DNA from: Odobenus rosmarus divergens
Lineage: Eukaryota; Chordata; Mammalia; Carnivora; Odobenidae
Reading direction: 5' to 3'
Length of the DNA stretch: 64,000 bases
Assembly: GCF_000321225.1 (NCBI RefSeq)
Contig: NW_004452134.1
Location: forward strand, 17,004-81,003
Shown here piece after piece: positions 34,100-46,684 of this stretch (its first letter is position 1; each line of letters begins with the position of its first letter). A program made the translations under genes and the position numbers. The notes under the pieces are model-generated. The model did no database searches. It saw only the letters and a list, made by a program, of their open reading frames with translations, and was not told the origin of the DNA.

Positions 34100-36399
34100 T
34101 ACAGAATACAAAGCAAATGTGGAAAAAAAAAAACACCTTTTTCTTTTTTTTTTTTAACATGGGATGAGTAAAAGGGAGAAGCCATTGCCCTGAGCACCTA
34201 AAATTTCTTTAAGGCATGGAAAGGCACCCCCCACCATGACCACCCCTAAAGTAATTATACTCTGGAGTATTTGGGGCTGAATTTCCAGAAAAAGGTGGAA
34301 AAGGTATTTTGAGGATATGAGAAGGTGAGAGCTGGAGAAATAGAAGAAGGATAGGTAGATTCAGGAACGCATGTAGTATAAGCTCTGTCTACATAGTATG
34401 ATAGGCCGTTGAGCCTATTAGGGTCCTGATTCTAGAGTTGCTTTCCGTTTAGAATATGAGAGGAGATAGACACAAAAAGACTACTACTCCAACATGTGGT
34501 GCCTATGATTAATGTGGCAGCTATAATGGCGTGTCTAAACCCAAAGGGCTGAGATGTGACCTTACCCTGGCAAAATGTTACTCTGTTTCCAGTCCTCATC
34601 CTCAAAGTTTCTACATGAATTATTGACAGTCAATAACTCTTCTATTTAGTCTAAGGATGCACCAGAACATGTTGTTCCATAATCTCCCTCGGCTCATTTT
34701 GCTGGCATTTTAAATATTTTTGTCATGACTCTTGATTTTAAGGAAATGTGTATTTTTCATCAGTGACTTCATATTTTCAGTAAAACATTCACATGAAACA
34801 GGTTGCTTGAACTTTGAATAAGACTGTTTGTGCTAACAGCCAATACAGACTATCAGAATGAAACGCAACAAGATCAGTGTTCTATCCCCAGGCTGTTTCC
34901 TATCCAGGCACCTGGGTTTTGTCCCTGAAATAAGACGTTATAAACTTGTCTCCCTTATTTCACATGCTGTATGGTTGGGTAGCCATATTAAATATCTTCT
35001 GTCTGTCATTTTTGTCCAGGAAACAAGACTGAGTTCAATGGTCTTAAAATCTGTCTATCCTGACATCTAAGCATATTTTTTTCTAAAGCATGTTTTCAGA
35101 TAATAATCTCACATTGTGTATGTACTATCAATTCCCACTGATGTATAATATAGTTCTCAAGCTTGAGCTGTCATTTTTACGACAACCTTATGAGGTCAGT
35201 GGTGCCGGTACTATTATTACTAAATGAGAGATGACCAGTGGCACAAAAAGAAACACATCCTAGCTATAAAGTAACAATAATTCCAACAAAAAATAATGGA
35301 GATGGAATGTTGTTCCTTTATAATGCTGGTGATTGGAGACTGACCCAACACTTGTAAACCAACTGTCTTGCATTTATTTGGTATAATAGTACTTGAGGGG
35401 AAAAAAAAATAATGAAAGTTAAAGCTTCTCAGCATACACAAAAATGAACAATATCATTATGCGTTTTCCTTTAATTTCATTTCTTTCTGGGTGTATAAGC
35501 ATAGTATTTTGATAGATGTCGGGGATTTTAAAATGTTTTTCGGTCCACATCTTTGGGCGGGGGTGGCGGATAGGCACTTATTTTCCAAGTTAGGAGTAAT
35601 TTGCTGGCACTGGATATCCAGGTTACTTACAGTGGAATTATGTAGCATCTTTGTCATTTATACTCTGTGTTCCACATATTTACTTACTAAGCAGGAACAC
35701 ACTAATTGAAGTCCATTGTAAATGAATGTAAAGTGCAAAATATCTGAATGTGTGGCTGTATGAGATTACTTATGAAAGGCAAGATATTCTAGTGTAGAAT
35801 AAGTGGCACCAACTTGAAGTGAATGTCTTACAATAAGGAAATTACCCAAACATGTATTTTATTCATGCCATATGTTTCTAATAAAACCATTTTAGGAGAA
35901 TTTAGAGAGCTTTAAATTGGAAGATGACTAGACTTTCATTCTGTATAACTCAATGTTAATCTGACCCAATACTCTTCATGCTCTGCCTGCAGCATCTGAC
36001 AGCTTCAGTTACTATGAGTAATTGTAACCAAGGCAACATGACAGGGAATAATTAATGACTGGAATTCATCTTCAAAATATTAAGAATGTTCTAAATAATA
36101 AATATTAAAATAATAACAATACCTCATACCTCTCTTTACCGTCAACTCTCTTGAAAGATTTCTGCAAATTAATAACTGATCTTGCAGAGAGGAGGATATG
36201 ATTGACATGCATTTAATATTAAATAGAGAACTAAATTGAGTGAAATTGTCATATTATAAAATTTATAGCAAAAACCTTCTTAAATACCTACAAATATATA
36301 CAAGCAGATATGCTCTCTTTATCTCTTTCATGCCCAACCAGTTTGAAACTTTTGTGAATGCAGTTTCGCGCAAATAGAATATTGGAGAAAGGCTAAATT
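34100..36399. other. Unassigned sequence with a faint MIR trace
   Basis: No gene and no clear transposable element. A faint reverse MIR may lie at 35160-35235 ('cgacaaccttatgaggtcag'). Short frames at 34858-35070 and 35491-35709 have no recognisable domain. Confidence 0.4.
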
Positions 36400-36845
36400 T
36401 AGCAGTCAGGCCATCTTGTCTCCAGGCTGTACTAGCTTTGTGACCTTGGGCATTTATTAACATTTCTAAGCCTCAGTTTTCTCCATTGGAAAAATGAGGT
36501 TGATATTAGTAATGTTAACACAATAATGTGGCTGTTAAGAAAATTACATGACAGGGCGCCTGGGTGGCTCAGTTGGTTAAGCGACTGCCTTCGGCTCAGG
36601 TCATGATCCTGGAGTCCCCAGATCGAGTCCCGCATCGGGCTCCCTGCTCAGAGGGGAGTCTTCTTCTCCCTCTGACCCTCTTTCCTCTCGTGCTCTCTAT
36701 TTCTCATTCTCTCTCTCTCAAATAAATAAATAAAATCTTTAAAAAATAATAAAAAAAGAGAAAATTACATGACAGAGTTCATGTAAGGTATGTATCTCAG
36801 GACCTACCTATCAAATAATAAATGTTCAATAAATGTTAGCAAGTC
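36400..36845 (+). mobile_element. MIR SINE split by a CanSINE
   Basis: Left part to 36554: 'ctagctttgtgaccttgggc', 'ctaagcctcagttttctcca', 'aaaaatgaggttgatattag'. Right part from 36776: 'catgtaaggtatgtatctca', 'aaatgttcaataaatgttag'. The two halves join into one MIR in consensus order over the CanSINE. Confidence 0.85.
36555..36758 (+). mobile_element. CanSINE, plus strand, intact target duplication
   Basis: Head 'ggcgcctgggtggctcagtt', 'ggttaagcgactgccttcgg', 'atcctggagtccccagatcg', 'ctctgaccctctttcctctc' and AAATAAATAAATAAAATCTTT tail. The 17-base duplication agaaaattacatgacag at 36538-36554 and 36759-36775 is perfect. Confidence 0.97.
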
Positions 36846-36859
36846 CATTAACACATAGG

Positions 36860-37395
36860 TGTAATATATGCTAGGTACTCTCAGTGAATGGGACAGGCAA
36901 AATCACTTGCCTAGAGAAATATAAGCTCCATGATAAAGAGAGAGACAATAAACCTATAAACAAATTAATAAATACCCCCAAAGAGATGCAATTTCTGGGT
37001 TCAGTGTAAAAGATAAAATAAGTGCTGACTTTGGGGAAGGGGAGATACTATCATATTTAGGATGTTGGATAGAAGTCTCCCTGAGGAGCTGACACCTAAT
37101 TTAAAACTTAATCATGTAAAGAGTTGGAAGAAGAGCATTCCAAAATGTTGTAACAGCATGAACAAAAATCCAGAGATGGGCGGACTATGGCTTGAGAGTA
37201 ATAAAACAGCAGGAAGTATGAAGAAAGATGAGTCAGAAGCAGTAAGCAGAGACTGGTTCATACTGAGTCTGAGAGGCCATGGTTAGGAGTTTGGGTTTTG
37301 TTTTAAGTATATACTAGGAAGTCATTTGAGGACTAGTTTATCACTAGTAAACAATGTAGGGGTGGTATCAAACGTAGTAGTACCAGTTTCAAGGC
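36860..37395 (-). mobile_element. L2 LINE remnant, reverse
   Basis: The antisense L2 order is clear: 'gctccatgataaagagagag', 'acaataaacctataaacaaa', 'gtctccctgaggagctgaca', 'aagagcattccaaaatgttg', 'gagaggccatggttaggagt', 'ttgggttttgttttaagtat', 'aggaagtcatttgagga'. One of the best L2 matches in the window. The open frame 37062-37286 is part of it and not an L2 coding frame. Confidence 0.8.
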
Positions 37396-38173
37396 ATTAG
37401 TAGCACCAGTATCCTTCTTGGAATACCACAAGTACTGTTTATAGAAAATAATCCATTCCCAAATATTTCTTCAATAGTTAAATGACTTGCTACATTAAGA
37501 TACATTAAATATACTAAAACTGAAAACTTCTTAAATATGGAATACATGAAGTCAAACTTTTGCTACATTTGTCATCTTACTGACCTCCAAAGTTTATTCT
37601 AATGATCTCAATGGCAAGGATGATATGGAAAAATATTTAACAACCAGTTAATTAGAAAGAATGCTATATGCAAACCAATGGTAGCAGTGAACCAGGCTGC
37701 TGATCAGTCTGCATACAATCTCTCCCATAGTTGCTCCCTGGATTCCACATGTCTGCCATATAGTAAGCACTAAATAAATATGTGTTGAGAAAAGAAGCAG
37801 GGAGAAATACTGTTAATTAGCCATAGGACATCCTGTTATTTGTATTCCCCTCCTAGGACTTCCCTCAAAGTTCTCAAGGTCCATTGCACATATCATTAAA
37901 CAGGAGAACACATGTAATGAAGCTTAGCAAAGCATCTAGTATATAAAAAGTACCGAATAAATTGTTCGGTGAATCTTGAGGATGCATCATCTGAAACTCA
38001 AAATCATATAGTGCTAAGGTTTCTGCCAACAGGCATGTTACAGCTAAAACTGGTCTAAGAAAACTTGCAAGAGAGATTTAAATAGCATATTCCTTTGGTT
38101 AGACCACACTTTTTTCTACAGCTTATTAGGCAGCAAGATTTATCTCAGCCTCTGTCTTCAAGCTAAAACACAC

Positions 38174-38207
<34 letters not shown>

Positions 38208-39029
38208 TATTCACACATGTAAACAAAACAAACAGAAGTAGAGAAGTTGCTCTCTTTATTGATTTCTGGACTATAGGAAAGTGCCTCAAGCACCGTCTAG
38301 AATAAAACGTCTGTTGTGAGAATGATTTTTAAAAAATAATTAAATCTAATAGAATTTAAAAATAGACAAGATATGCATTCCTTTTATTCTGCAATACACT
38401 CAGATGTAGTTTTTAAAGAGGCCATCTAGTAAGCATTTTCTATTCTGACTTTTTCTAGTATGAAATACCATTAATTTCTGTATATTCATTTTCTACACAA
38501 TTTTCTAAAATTGATTATGAAGTAACATAACTTTAAATCAATACAATTTTTAAGGTAAAAAACATATTGTCATTTAAGGTAGGGGAAGACAAGTACCACA
38601 TGACATTAAGGGTACCATGTGTCATGGAACATAGCCTGTGTCCACAATTTCATAATGGTGAGTTATGGAGTAGGTTTTGTAAGGGAAATATACAAGTCAT
38701 ATTTCAGCAACAGAAGCCAAAAGCCTCCCGATCTGCTTATCCCACAGAGAAGGACGATGGGGCCAGGCAGTGTCGGATATAATCGAAACCTCCTCATCCT
38801 TTTTTTTTTTTTTTTCCATTTTGATAAGATACTGGGAGATAAAGGCTATTGCTGGGGAGACAAGCAAACTATTTTGGGTGTCAAGTAGTTAGGGTTAAAA
38901 TGCTAAGTGTTTATAGAAGTTATCTTGTAAAATTAGGTGGTAAGTGAATTCCTTCCTGGATGGAGCAAGGTGGATATGAGGAGCCCCCAATACCAAAAGA
39001 TGAAAATCGTGATGATTCCATGCTGCTTA
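37396..39029. other. Mostly unassigned sequence; two LINE/MIR 3'-end traces
   Basis: Traces at about 37750-37795 ('gccatatagtaagcactaaa') and 37915-37975 ('gcatctagtatataaaaagt') resemble L2 or MIR 3' ends on the plus strand. The rest, including the frames 38567-38782 and 38619-38888, is not recognised. Confidence 0.4.
38174..38201. repeat. (CA)14 microsatellite
   Basis: Twenty-eight uninterrupted bases of CA followed by AACACA. Long enough to be polymorphic. Confidence 0.96.
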
Positions 39030-39118
39030 GCATTTTTTCAGTGCCTATGACTTGTCGAACTCTACAGCAAATGCTTTACTTAGCTCATTTAATCCTTAAA
39101 AGTTCTGTCTTGAACTTT
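39030..39118 (-). mobile_element. MIR SINE fragment, weak
   Basis: 'gtgcctatgacttgtcgaac' and 'cttagctcatttaatcctta' match the reversed MIR part where the consensus reads 'gtgccaggcactgt...atctcatttaatcctc'. The CanSINE lies directly to its right. Confidence 0.5.
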
Positions 39119-39134
39119 CTGTTATGCTTCTTTA

Positions 39135-39323
39135 GATTTTATTTATTTATTTATTTGACAGAGAGAAACACAGCGAGAGAGGGAACACAAGCAGGGGGAG
39201 TGGGAGAGGGAGAAGCAGGCCCCCCGCTGAGCAGGGAGCCCGATGCAGGGCTCGATCCCAGGACCCTGGGACCATGACCTGGGACGAAGGCAGACGCTTA
39301 ACGACTGAGCCACCCAGGCGCCC
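39135..39323 (-). mobile_element. CanSINE, minus strand, intact target duplication
   Basis: TTTATTTATTTATTTGACAG tail, second-subtype body ('acacaagcagggggagtggg'), 'gggctcgatcccaggaccct', head 'gccacccaggcgcc'. The 16-base duplication ctgttatgcttcttta at 39119-39134 and 39324-39339 is perfect. The frame 38960-39277 runs antisense through it. Confidence 0.97.
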
Positions 39324-39539
39324 CTGTTATGCTTCTTTAAATTTAATACATTTGGGTGTGCTATTTCTTGTAAAATCTATTACGATAATTTGTATTTTCG
39401 AGATAACTGTCTGTTTTGGTGAAATAGCCATGTTAGCTAAGTATACAATTATTGCATTTATTAATATAGTCAATACTAGGAAACATTTAGTAAAACAATA
39501 AACAACTGCCAACAGTTTCTTACATTTTAAGGAGGGGGC

Positions 39540-39910
39540 AGCAAAAACAGGTAAATATATAACATGGTAGGCAATAAGTATTATAAGAAGAAAAATAAAG
39601 TGGTTTAAAGAAAAACAGAGAACGACAGGAATATAAGTGGCTTGTTTTATATTAAGCAGCTGAGGGAGGCCTCTCTGATAAGATAAAACATGAACAGACA
39701 CCAGGACAAAGAAAGTTAGTCTGGTTGACATGTAGAGGCTGAACTATCCAGACAGAGCAAACGAAATGCAAAGGCCCTGAGGCTGATAGTGATTGACTGG
39801 TTTAAGGAGCAGCCAGAACCCTGCCTGGCTGGACTGGAGTGAGGGAAAAGGTCAGAGAGGAGAAGGTCAGAGAGGAACAGTTAAATCCGCTGAGAGCCAA
39901 GTTAAACTTG
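39540..39910 (-). mobile_element. L2 LINE remnant, reverse
   Basis: Antisense L2: 'ctgagggaggcctctctgat', 'gaacagacaccaggacaaag', 'agacagagcaaacgaaatgc', 'aaaggccctgaggctgatag', 'ctggactggagtgagggaaa', 'ggtcagagaggagaagg'. A short local duplication of 'aaggtcagagagga' is present near 39848-39875. Confidence 0.8.
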
Positions 39911-41044
39911 AGATTTTGCTCTAAATATATATATTGTTCATACTACTGACGTCCTCACGAACTTTAATACAGCTTCTATTCATTTGTTTTGTTTTTATAT
40001 TTTTTCCTTTGATCTGATTCGTAGGGCTCCGTTCATTTTAAAGATCTAGAGAGAGAGATATCTTTAGAATACAGAGCTGGGCTTCGTATCTGGGTTTTAT
40101 TTTTACAAGTTTATCACTACCCTCAGATTCATTATCCTATCAATTTGGCTTTCTTTAGGTCAGTTGGGTTTTGGGTTTTCCTTTTCTTTTGGGGGTTGTA
40201 AGATGAGTTAAGTACTTTGCTTCTTCTTTACCCAAGGGTAAACTATTTGATGTTCTTATTTGCTATTATTTATAAACTGTCTGCACTATTTTCTCAAATT
40301 ACAATAGTAATTTTCATTCTTTCCTGGATTTCATAGGTGGTTTTTGTTTGGTTGGTTTTTTGTTCAGCACAACTAGTGACTCAGGAGTTATTCAGAAGTA
40401 CTTCTTTCCATGCAGTTTATTCTTCTTTCATCCTGCTTCCTGAATATGGGTTAATCCTGCTTCATATACTCAGAGTCCATTTTTCTTTACTTCAAATTTT
40501 TAATAAAATATTACGGTTATGTTACTTGCAAAATATCTATTCCAAATGAAAATATTTGTCTTTACATCTTTATCTTTTACTCTTGTGCCTCAGCACTTTT
40601 TCCCACACAGGTTTCAAATTGATTTATTTTTTTCTGTTTACTCATTTTTATGAAGATATATCTACTTAGAGTTAATAAGAGATAACAGAACATAGATGTT
40701 TCTATGAATTCCAACACAGGATTATTACAACTGTGTTAAGATTCTACAATTGAAAAGAACTGGCTCTCTTAAACTGGCCAGATCTGGAGGATAATCTTAA
40801 TCCTAATTTTAATGTATAAACCAAGGCAATAAACCTTTTGTTATTATTCCTAAGAGCGAATAGTTCAAGAGATCTGAGACTACAACTGGTTTAGAACCTG
40901 GTGTTGGAAAGATATTTCTTTTGTGTGTGATCATGGACAGGTTCCAAGAAATAGTAGTGGCAGAAATAATTTTTTTTTTTTTTAGAAATAGTTTAAATTT
41001 TTGAGGAACATCATAATGACTCTGTAACACTTTACATTTTTCAG
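39911..41044. other. Unassigned T-rich sequence
   Basis: The texture (T-rich, 'tttctgtttactcattttta') suggests a very old reversed L1, but no block fits well enough to claim it. The frame 40337-40549 shows no motif. Confidence 0.35.
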
Positions 41045-41235
41045 TGCCTCTGCTTTGCCAAACTCTACACTACATTTTTTTTTTTTACTTATTTCATTTA
41101 ATCCCCACAAATACTCTGTGGAAAAGTTCCTATTTCCCATGTACAGATGGGAAAACTAAGGCTTTTGAGCGTCCAATTAGAGAAGAGAAATAACCACATT
41201 CTCTCTGATATCCAAGTCTGTTCTCTAAATTACTT
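41045..41235 (-). mobile_element. MIR SINE, reverse
   Basis: Clear reversed order: 'gcctctgctttgccaaactc', T-rich gain, 'tatttcatttaatccccaca', 'aatactctgtggaaaagttc', 'atgtacagatgggaaaacta', and a degraded end 'gatatccaagtctgttctc'. Confidence 0.75.
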
Positions 41236-41477
41236 GTTAAGAAAAAAAACATACTAAAAAAATGCCATATTCCATTTTTTTAGTTAACTTTCTTCCTCTA
41301 TAAATGGCATCGAATTAGATGTTGTCTGAGGTCCTTTCCTTCTTCATTTGTTCTATGGGCTTAGAAAAGTAAATTACCAGCACTAAATGGATTTTGTTTT
41401 ATTTTGAAATAAGTGTTAGTACAAAATAGAACCAAATCACTTAGGAATCATTTCTAAAACAAAGGAACATATAATAG

Positions 41478-41830
41478 TTAGAATATTGATTGTTACAATA
41501 ATCACTGATTGGTTGTTATAACAAAGAAACTCAAAATGACAGTGGCTTAAAGGAAGCAGTATTTTATTTCCCTCTCAGGTTATCATCTGGTCAAAAGCAA
41601 TCCAAACTAGGTATCGTGGATTCCTGGTGTCAGAATTATAGTTTCTTCTATCTTATTATACCACTTTCTGCCACTCAGGGACTCTGTTCAAGCCTGGATA
41701 TCTGCACTAAAGCCTTTGGGCAGGATTACTGGAAAAGGTGAGGGTACACTTTTCCTTTAAGGTCACAGCATGGACGTTGCACACCTCATACACACATCAC
41801 AGAAATAATTTAGTTTTATGGGCTAACAGA
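41478..41830. mobile_element. Possible LTR-type ancient repeat, family unknown
   Basis: 'ggttgttataacaaagaaac', 'gacagtggcttaaaggaagc', 'agtattttatttccctctca', and 'ggtcacagcatggacgttgc' are reminiscent of reversed mammalian LTRs of the MaLR/ERVL kind, in which 'ataacaaa...gtggcttaaa...ttatt' is the conserved start. Too diverged to name. Confidence 0.4.
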
Positions 41831-43304
41831 AGAAGGTTGGAAAACGTAATCTGTACCTGGACACTCAGGTACTTAGCAGAAATATTTTACAACGTAATAA
41901 AGGAAGACTAGATACTGGGTGACAAACAAAGGAAATGTTTTCTTTTCCATAGTTGAGTCTACATCCAAAATTACCTCTGTATTCTTCTATTTGATTAGGT
42001 GGATGAAGCATCACCATAGAAAAACTCAAAGAAGAAACCCGATATTTGACTATTCAGCACCATTTAATATCATTTTTTAGGAGAAAAAAAATGCTAACTA
42101 CTCTGCCATGAAAACAAACAAAACAAAACAACTTGAGTCATTAAATTTCTATTCTGGAATTTTCTGAAGTTCTGTGGCTGGTTCTAAATTATGTCTTGGG
42201 TAACACAATATATAAGCATCTTGCCTATTTAATCAGCTTCTTTGCATATGAATGAAAAGCCTTTTCTACTATTATACTACTCCGTTTTACAAATAACTTA
42301 AATGCACCTACAGTGTCTTGAAAGGACACAGGTCATTTTGAAGAACAAAATGATCCAGGGATTTAAAGAAAAGTTAATTTTTCCTACTTGTATATTTTTG
42401 TGTTTCACATACAAGCAATCATGGATTTGAGGAGGGGGAGAGGAGGATGGAAAAATAGATAGGACTGCTGTTCATATCATCTTTAACAAGAAACAGTGCT
42501 TAATTGACAATACCTGTAGAATAGGTTCCTTCCTAAGTGTGTTTTCAAACACACACACACTCATATACATGCATATTAGTATTAGTATTGGCATTAGTAA
42601 TAGAGCTCCATCTAGCGTTTACAGATATTGTAAATCACAGGTAGATTTGTTTTGATTCTTATTTAATAAATCATTTTAAGAGTAAATGCCTTTGTCTACA
42701 TTTACTTCCCCACAAGACAGAAAAGTGAAATATTTTAAAAGACTACTTTAAATGACTAAACTTTGATATAGGTATTGGAATATAATAGAATGGATTTATA
42801 AATGCTTAATTATAACTAATACATAGAATTAATGCATAATTAAGGTCTTAAAATGATTGTTTATTCTCAGAAGGAGAAAATAACTATTTATTAGTTATTA
42901 GTTAGATTTTAGAAATCCCTATATTTTTGCTTTATCTCTTACCTTTACTTTGTCTATGGAGGAACTCCCAGTTTCCACTGAAGTTAATTAAGATGGCATT
43001 CAAAATGTTAAACACAAAACACCTACAGTAAGATGAAATGTTCAGTACAGTGTCAAAACTAGGTCACTTAACACAACACAAAATTAGTTTTACTAGTTCT
43101 TTTGGTGTTGGGAGGTCTTATTTTGTGTCAGTAAAGTTTTGGCAGACAAAACAAGTCCCATTGAGATAAATCATCATAATAATTATGTTCAGCTAAAATA
43201 TTGCAAATTCTAAGGTACAGAATCTCATTTCCTAATATTTCTTTAAATATCTAGAAAAATTAGTTTCCTTTATGTTAATTTCTATATATAATTCCATTTA
43301 CTCA
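41831..43304. other. Unassigned AT-rich sequence
   Basis: No repeat family or gene recognised. A short CA run lies at 42548-42562. Confidence 0.45.
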
Positions 43305-44345
43305 CTCATTCATTTACCTAGTCAACAACAATCATTGATATCCTATTATATGCCAAATACTATATTAAGGTACACCGGGAAGGACTGCTAATCATTCCCC
43401 TGTATCCATTATCTTGTCCTTCCTTTTAGCAATAAAATCCATCCCATAGATCAGGATTTTATTTGGCATCTGACCATCTGACCACCATTTCCTACCCTAT
43501 CTCACAGCTGAGTATGGCCCTGAAACCGGATTTAAACCAATAGCTGTGAGCACGTATTATCATGTGTATATTGTGTGCAACTTCAGGTCATCTCTAAAAC
43601 TAAAGCTCCTTTTCCCTTTCTGCAGAATGTAAAGAAGACAGGAGCCACCTTCAACCATGTGGATGAAAATCACAGCCAACGAATGGGCAGAATAAAGCAG
43701 TGGAAAAAAAATCTTGTGTCTCTTAATGATTTAAAGCTCTTAAAGCCAACTGGACTATATCATACAAGAGAAACAAATCCCTGTATTATTCATGCAATTA
43801 TACCTTTGGATCCCATGTCTTGTTGTTAGAATGGGTTTGTTTGTACATTAATAAAGGTAAGTACACAAGATGAATGAAACATGGTTCTTGACCTAATGAA
43901 TGCCCCAGAAAAATAGACAACTGTATGTCATACAGAATCATCATAATAATGAATGTCTATAGGAAAGATGTGGTCACCCTGAAAATTCTGCCTTGAGAGA
44001 TTAGAGAAGGCTTCAGATGGGTTACATTATTTAAGATTGATCTTGAAATAGTAGTTTAAAATCATCACATGAAGAAATAAGCAAAAGATAGGCAGAAGGG
44101 ACTCTATAGATCAAAGGACCACCAGTAACAAAGGCCTGGGGAAGACTGTCCAGAATAAATGAGGCATTTGGGAGATAGCAAATTACAAATGAATAAGAGA
44201 AAGAAACCAGTGGCTGATATGATCCTGGAGAAGGAAATATGGTAGGTTTGTACTAGCCTATGAAGAGTTTTATTGTCATTAAAATAAATTAATATTTTAC
44301 TCTATAGACAATGAATTTTCAGCAAAGAAATGATGTGAGCATGCA
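43305..44345 (-). mobile_element. L2 LINE remnant, reverse, split by another element
   Basis: Left part: 'ttgatatcctattatatgcc', 'aaatactatattaaggtaca' (reversed L2 3' end). Right part from about 43867: 'gttcttgacctaatgaatgc', 'aaatagacaactgtatgtca', 'agagattagagaaggcttca', 'aggcctggggaagactgtcc', 'ggctgatatgatcctggaga', 'tttgtactagcctatgaaga'. The order is that of antisense L2. Confidence 0.7.
43376..43858. mobile_element. Unnamed element inserted into the L2
   Basis: This 480-base segment interrupts the L2. It contains 'ttgtgtgcaacttcaggtca', a word I associate with an old mammalian repeat, and ends 'ttgttagaatgggtttgttt'. The flanks aggtacac (43368-43375) and aagtacac (43859-43866) differ at one of eight bases, which would fit a hAT-type duplication. 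An 84-codon frame (43575-43829) in it has no recognisable domain. Confidence 0.45.
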
Positions 44346-46684
44346 ATTTATGAAACCACACAGGACTGTTATGTTCAACATGGTATCTGTGATGGTCCAA
44401 GAGTCTCTTTGGTTTCTTATTATATCTGATTTTCCTGTATAATGAGAAATTTTCCCTGGCATGGAAGATTCTCCCTTCATTCAAATTAAAATATAAGCAG
44501 CCACTTGACTAGGAAGGGACAACACAAAGAGATAAAAGGCATCCTTCTCTCAAAGACGTAATTAATCCACCATTTACATTCCCCATAGTAGTAAACATGA
44601 ACAGTAATTGGAAAACTCTAGCGCTGATATTTCTTCTGCCTTGGCCCACAGCAGTCAGTGCAGCTGAAATGCTGGAATAACTGAATGTAGTATTGCCTTT
44701 CACATTTCAGGGTCATCAGCAATTGATATTTTGAATATATTTGCATATGCTTTGCTCCTCTGTATAAACATCAGCAGAAAAACACAGATAGAAGCAAACT
44801 TACTAAAACAATGCTAAAAAATACTAATCACCTCATAGTTTCAGCCACACACACAGGGAAATTCTGTGGCAGGATGTTCAGGAAATGATTACTAAATCCT
44901 TTTTCCACCTAACCGCATTAAGTGTTCAAAGAGGAATATTTCTATTCTATTTTGTCTTCATATTTTTCACATCATAATCGTGCATTCTCATTTAACGTCA
45001 ATCAAGAGAATCCTGAGTCCCAGGGTTTGTGGGGTAGTTATGCTTCTCCAAATTGGAAAACTGAGTCTGCAACAAGAGGGAATTTTTTTTTTCTCAGAGG
45101 GAATTTAATAATACATGGAAGTAATGATTGTCAATCAGTGAGAAACTGAAATAAATCAGAGATAAAGCCTGATGATATAAGTTCATCCAATCAATGAGTT
45201 CTCACAGTTGGAAATTTAATTGACTATTAGGCCAACTTTTTCAAAACTGTCACACTATCAAAGATAATATCAGGCACAGCAAAGCTGTACATGAAGGCCA
45301 GACTGCAATCTCAGACACGGTAATTGGCAAATAGTGCAGACCAGCTGTCTATGCATTCTTGATATGTTTCTGCTGCTTTGTGGTATAACTTTACAATCTC
45401 AGAAAGGTCTAGCCATCCTATAGATCACAGAGTTTTTTTGAAGGTGTGTCTCTATCTCCTCAGACAAAACTTCTGAAAAAATAGAGAGACATTTGGGAAT
45501 GCACACGAATATTTTGGCTAACATTTAACATTCCCAAAACAATCAGACATTTTGTTCTCATTTGGAGACAGTTTAAAGTTACAGACATAAGATTAATTTA
45601 AGCAGAGAAAATACAAATGGTCCAACATTTGCTCTTCATTCCCTAGAGGGTGATTTCCAGTGCATGATTTGGAAATAGAATGTTATTCATATTTGGGATA
45701 TAAGTTCAGTACACATAATTTCAAAATCCTTTTGGGTTAAATTAGTCTCATATTGCTAGAAATAATAGATATGAATAAAATCACTTGCTGAACAAGAAGT
45801 CACTTGGCTAACCTGAATAGGATGCCCATTGAGAATCATTTCATTTCATTTCAAGGAGCAAGATCAACACTTTTGCCTGAATCCAAACATAGCCTTATCC
45901 ATATTATTACAATTTTCCAATTTTATGCTAAAACAGATTGACTCAACATTTACAATAAAACATGTATGCTGTTTTGTGAGGCATAAGTAGAATATAATAT
46001 TTATGAAATAATATCAGAAATAACATTGCCAAGGTTGCCAAATGTTGTACTTTTCACATGGAGTCAAGATACCAGTTTGAAAACATATTCCTTCCTATAA
46101 TAGGTAATCATCATCCCTCTCACATAGTGGGGTTTTTTTATTGTCCCTACCCCAGAAGCCCCTAAAGAGTTTAATGCCTACTTGTAGATAAAAGTCAGCT
46201 CCCACAGTTACTTGTGAGCATGGTAGGTTTCTATGTGAAGATATAAGAGCAGGTAGCCCCATTTTTGCCATTGCAAAAATGTGGGAGTTCTCATGAGCAA
46301 ACTGATTTACCCACAGTTGTATAAGTCTAACCTGTCTGTTGAAGACACAGATAACAAGACTGTGTCTGTAACTACATGAATAAAAATGGGAATGGACAAA
46401 AACATTATTTTTTTAAAGAAGAAAGCAAAAAGGTAATTAAAAATTTTAATATAAATACTTGTTAGGCACTTAAAGAAATTGCAACTCTAAAATGACAGGA
46501 GAATTTTAAAGGACTGCACAAAAGGACCCCAGAACAGGAACAGAATGGAATATAGAACTATGCAGTGTAAAATTTAGCAACAACTACATCCAAAACTAGA
46601 GTTTGAATACAACTATCCATGCCCTGCTAATGTTTTTTTTTAATAATGACGATACCCCTGCATTAGATTTTGCTCTCTACTAAG
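44346..46684. other. Repeat-poor stretch, candidate conserved sequence
   Basis: No repeat recognised over 2.3 kb. The part 44560-44790 carries 'agtgcagctgaaatgctgg' and an octamer-like 'tatttgcatatgc'. It is a plausible regulatory block, but this is inference from texture only. The frames 44922-45149 and 44509-44703 (reverse) show no motif. Confidence 0.4.

Noticed and set aside
39327..39731. 134-codon reverse frame with hydrophobic stretches
   Set aside because: It spans unassigned AT-rich sequence and part of a reversed L2; the hydrophobic look comes from T-rich codons. No homology could be recognised.
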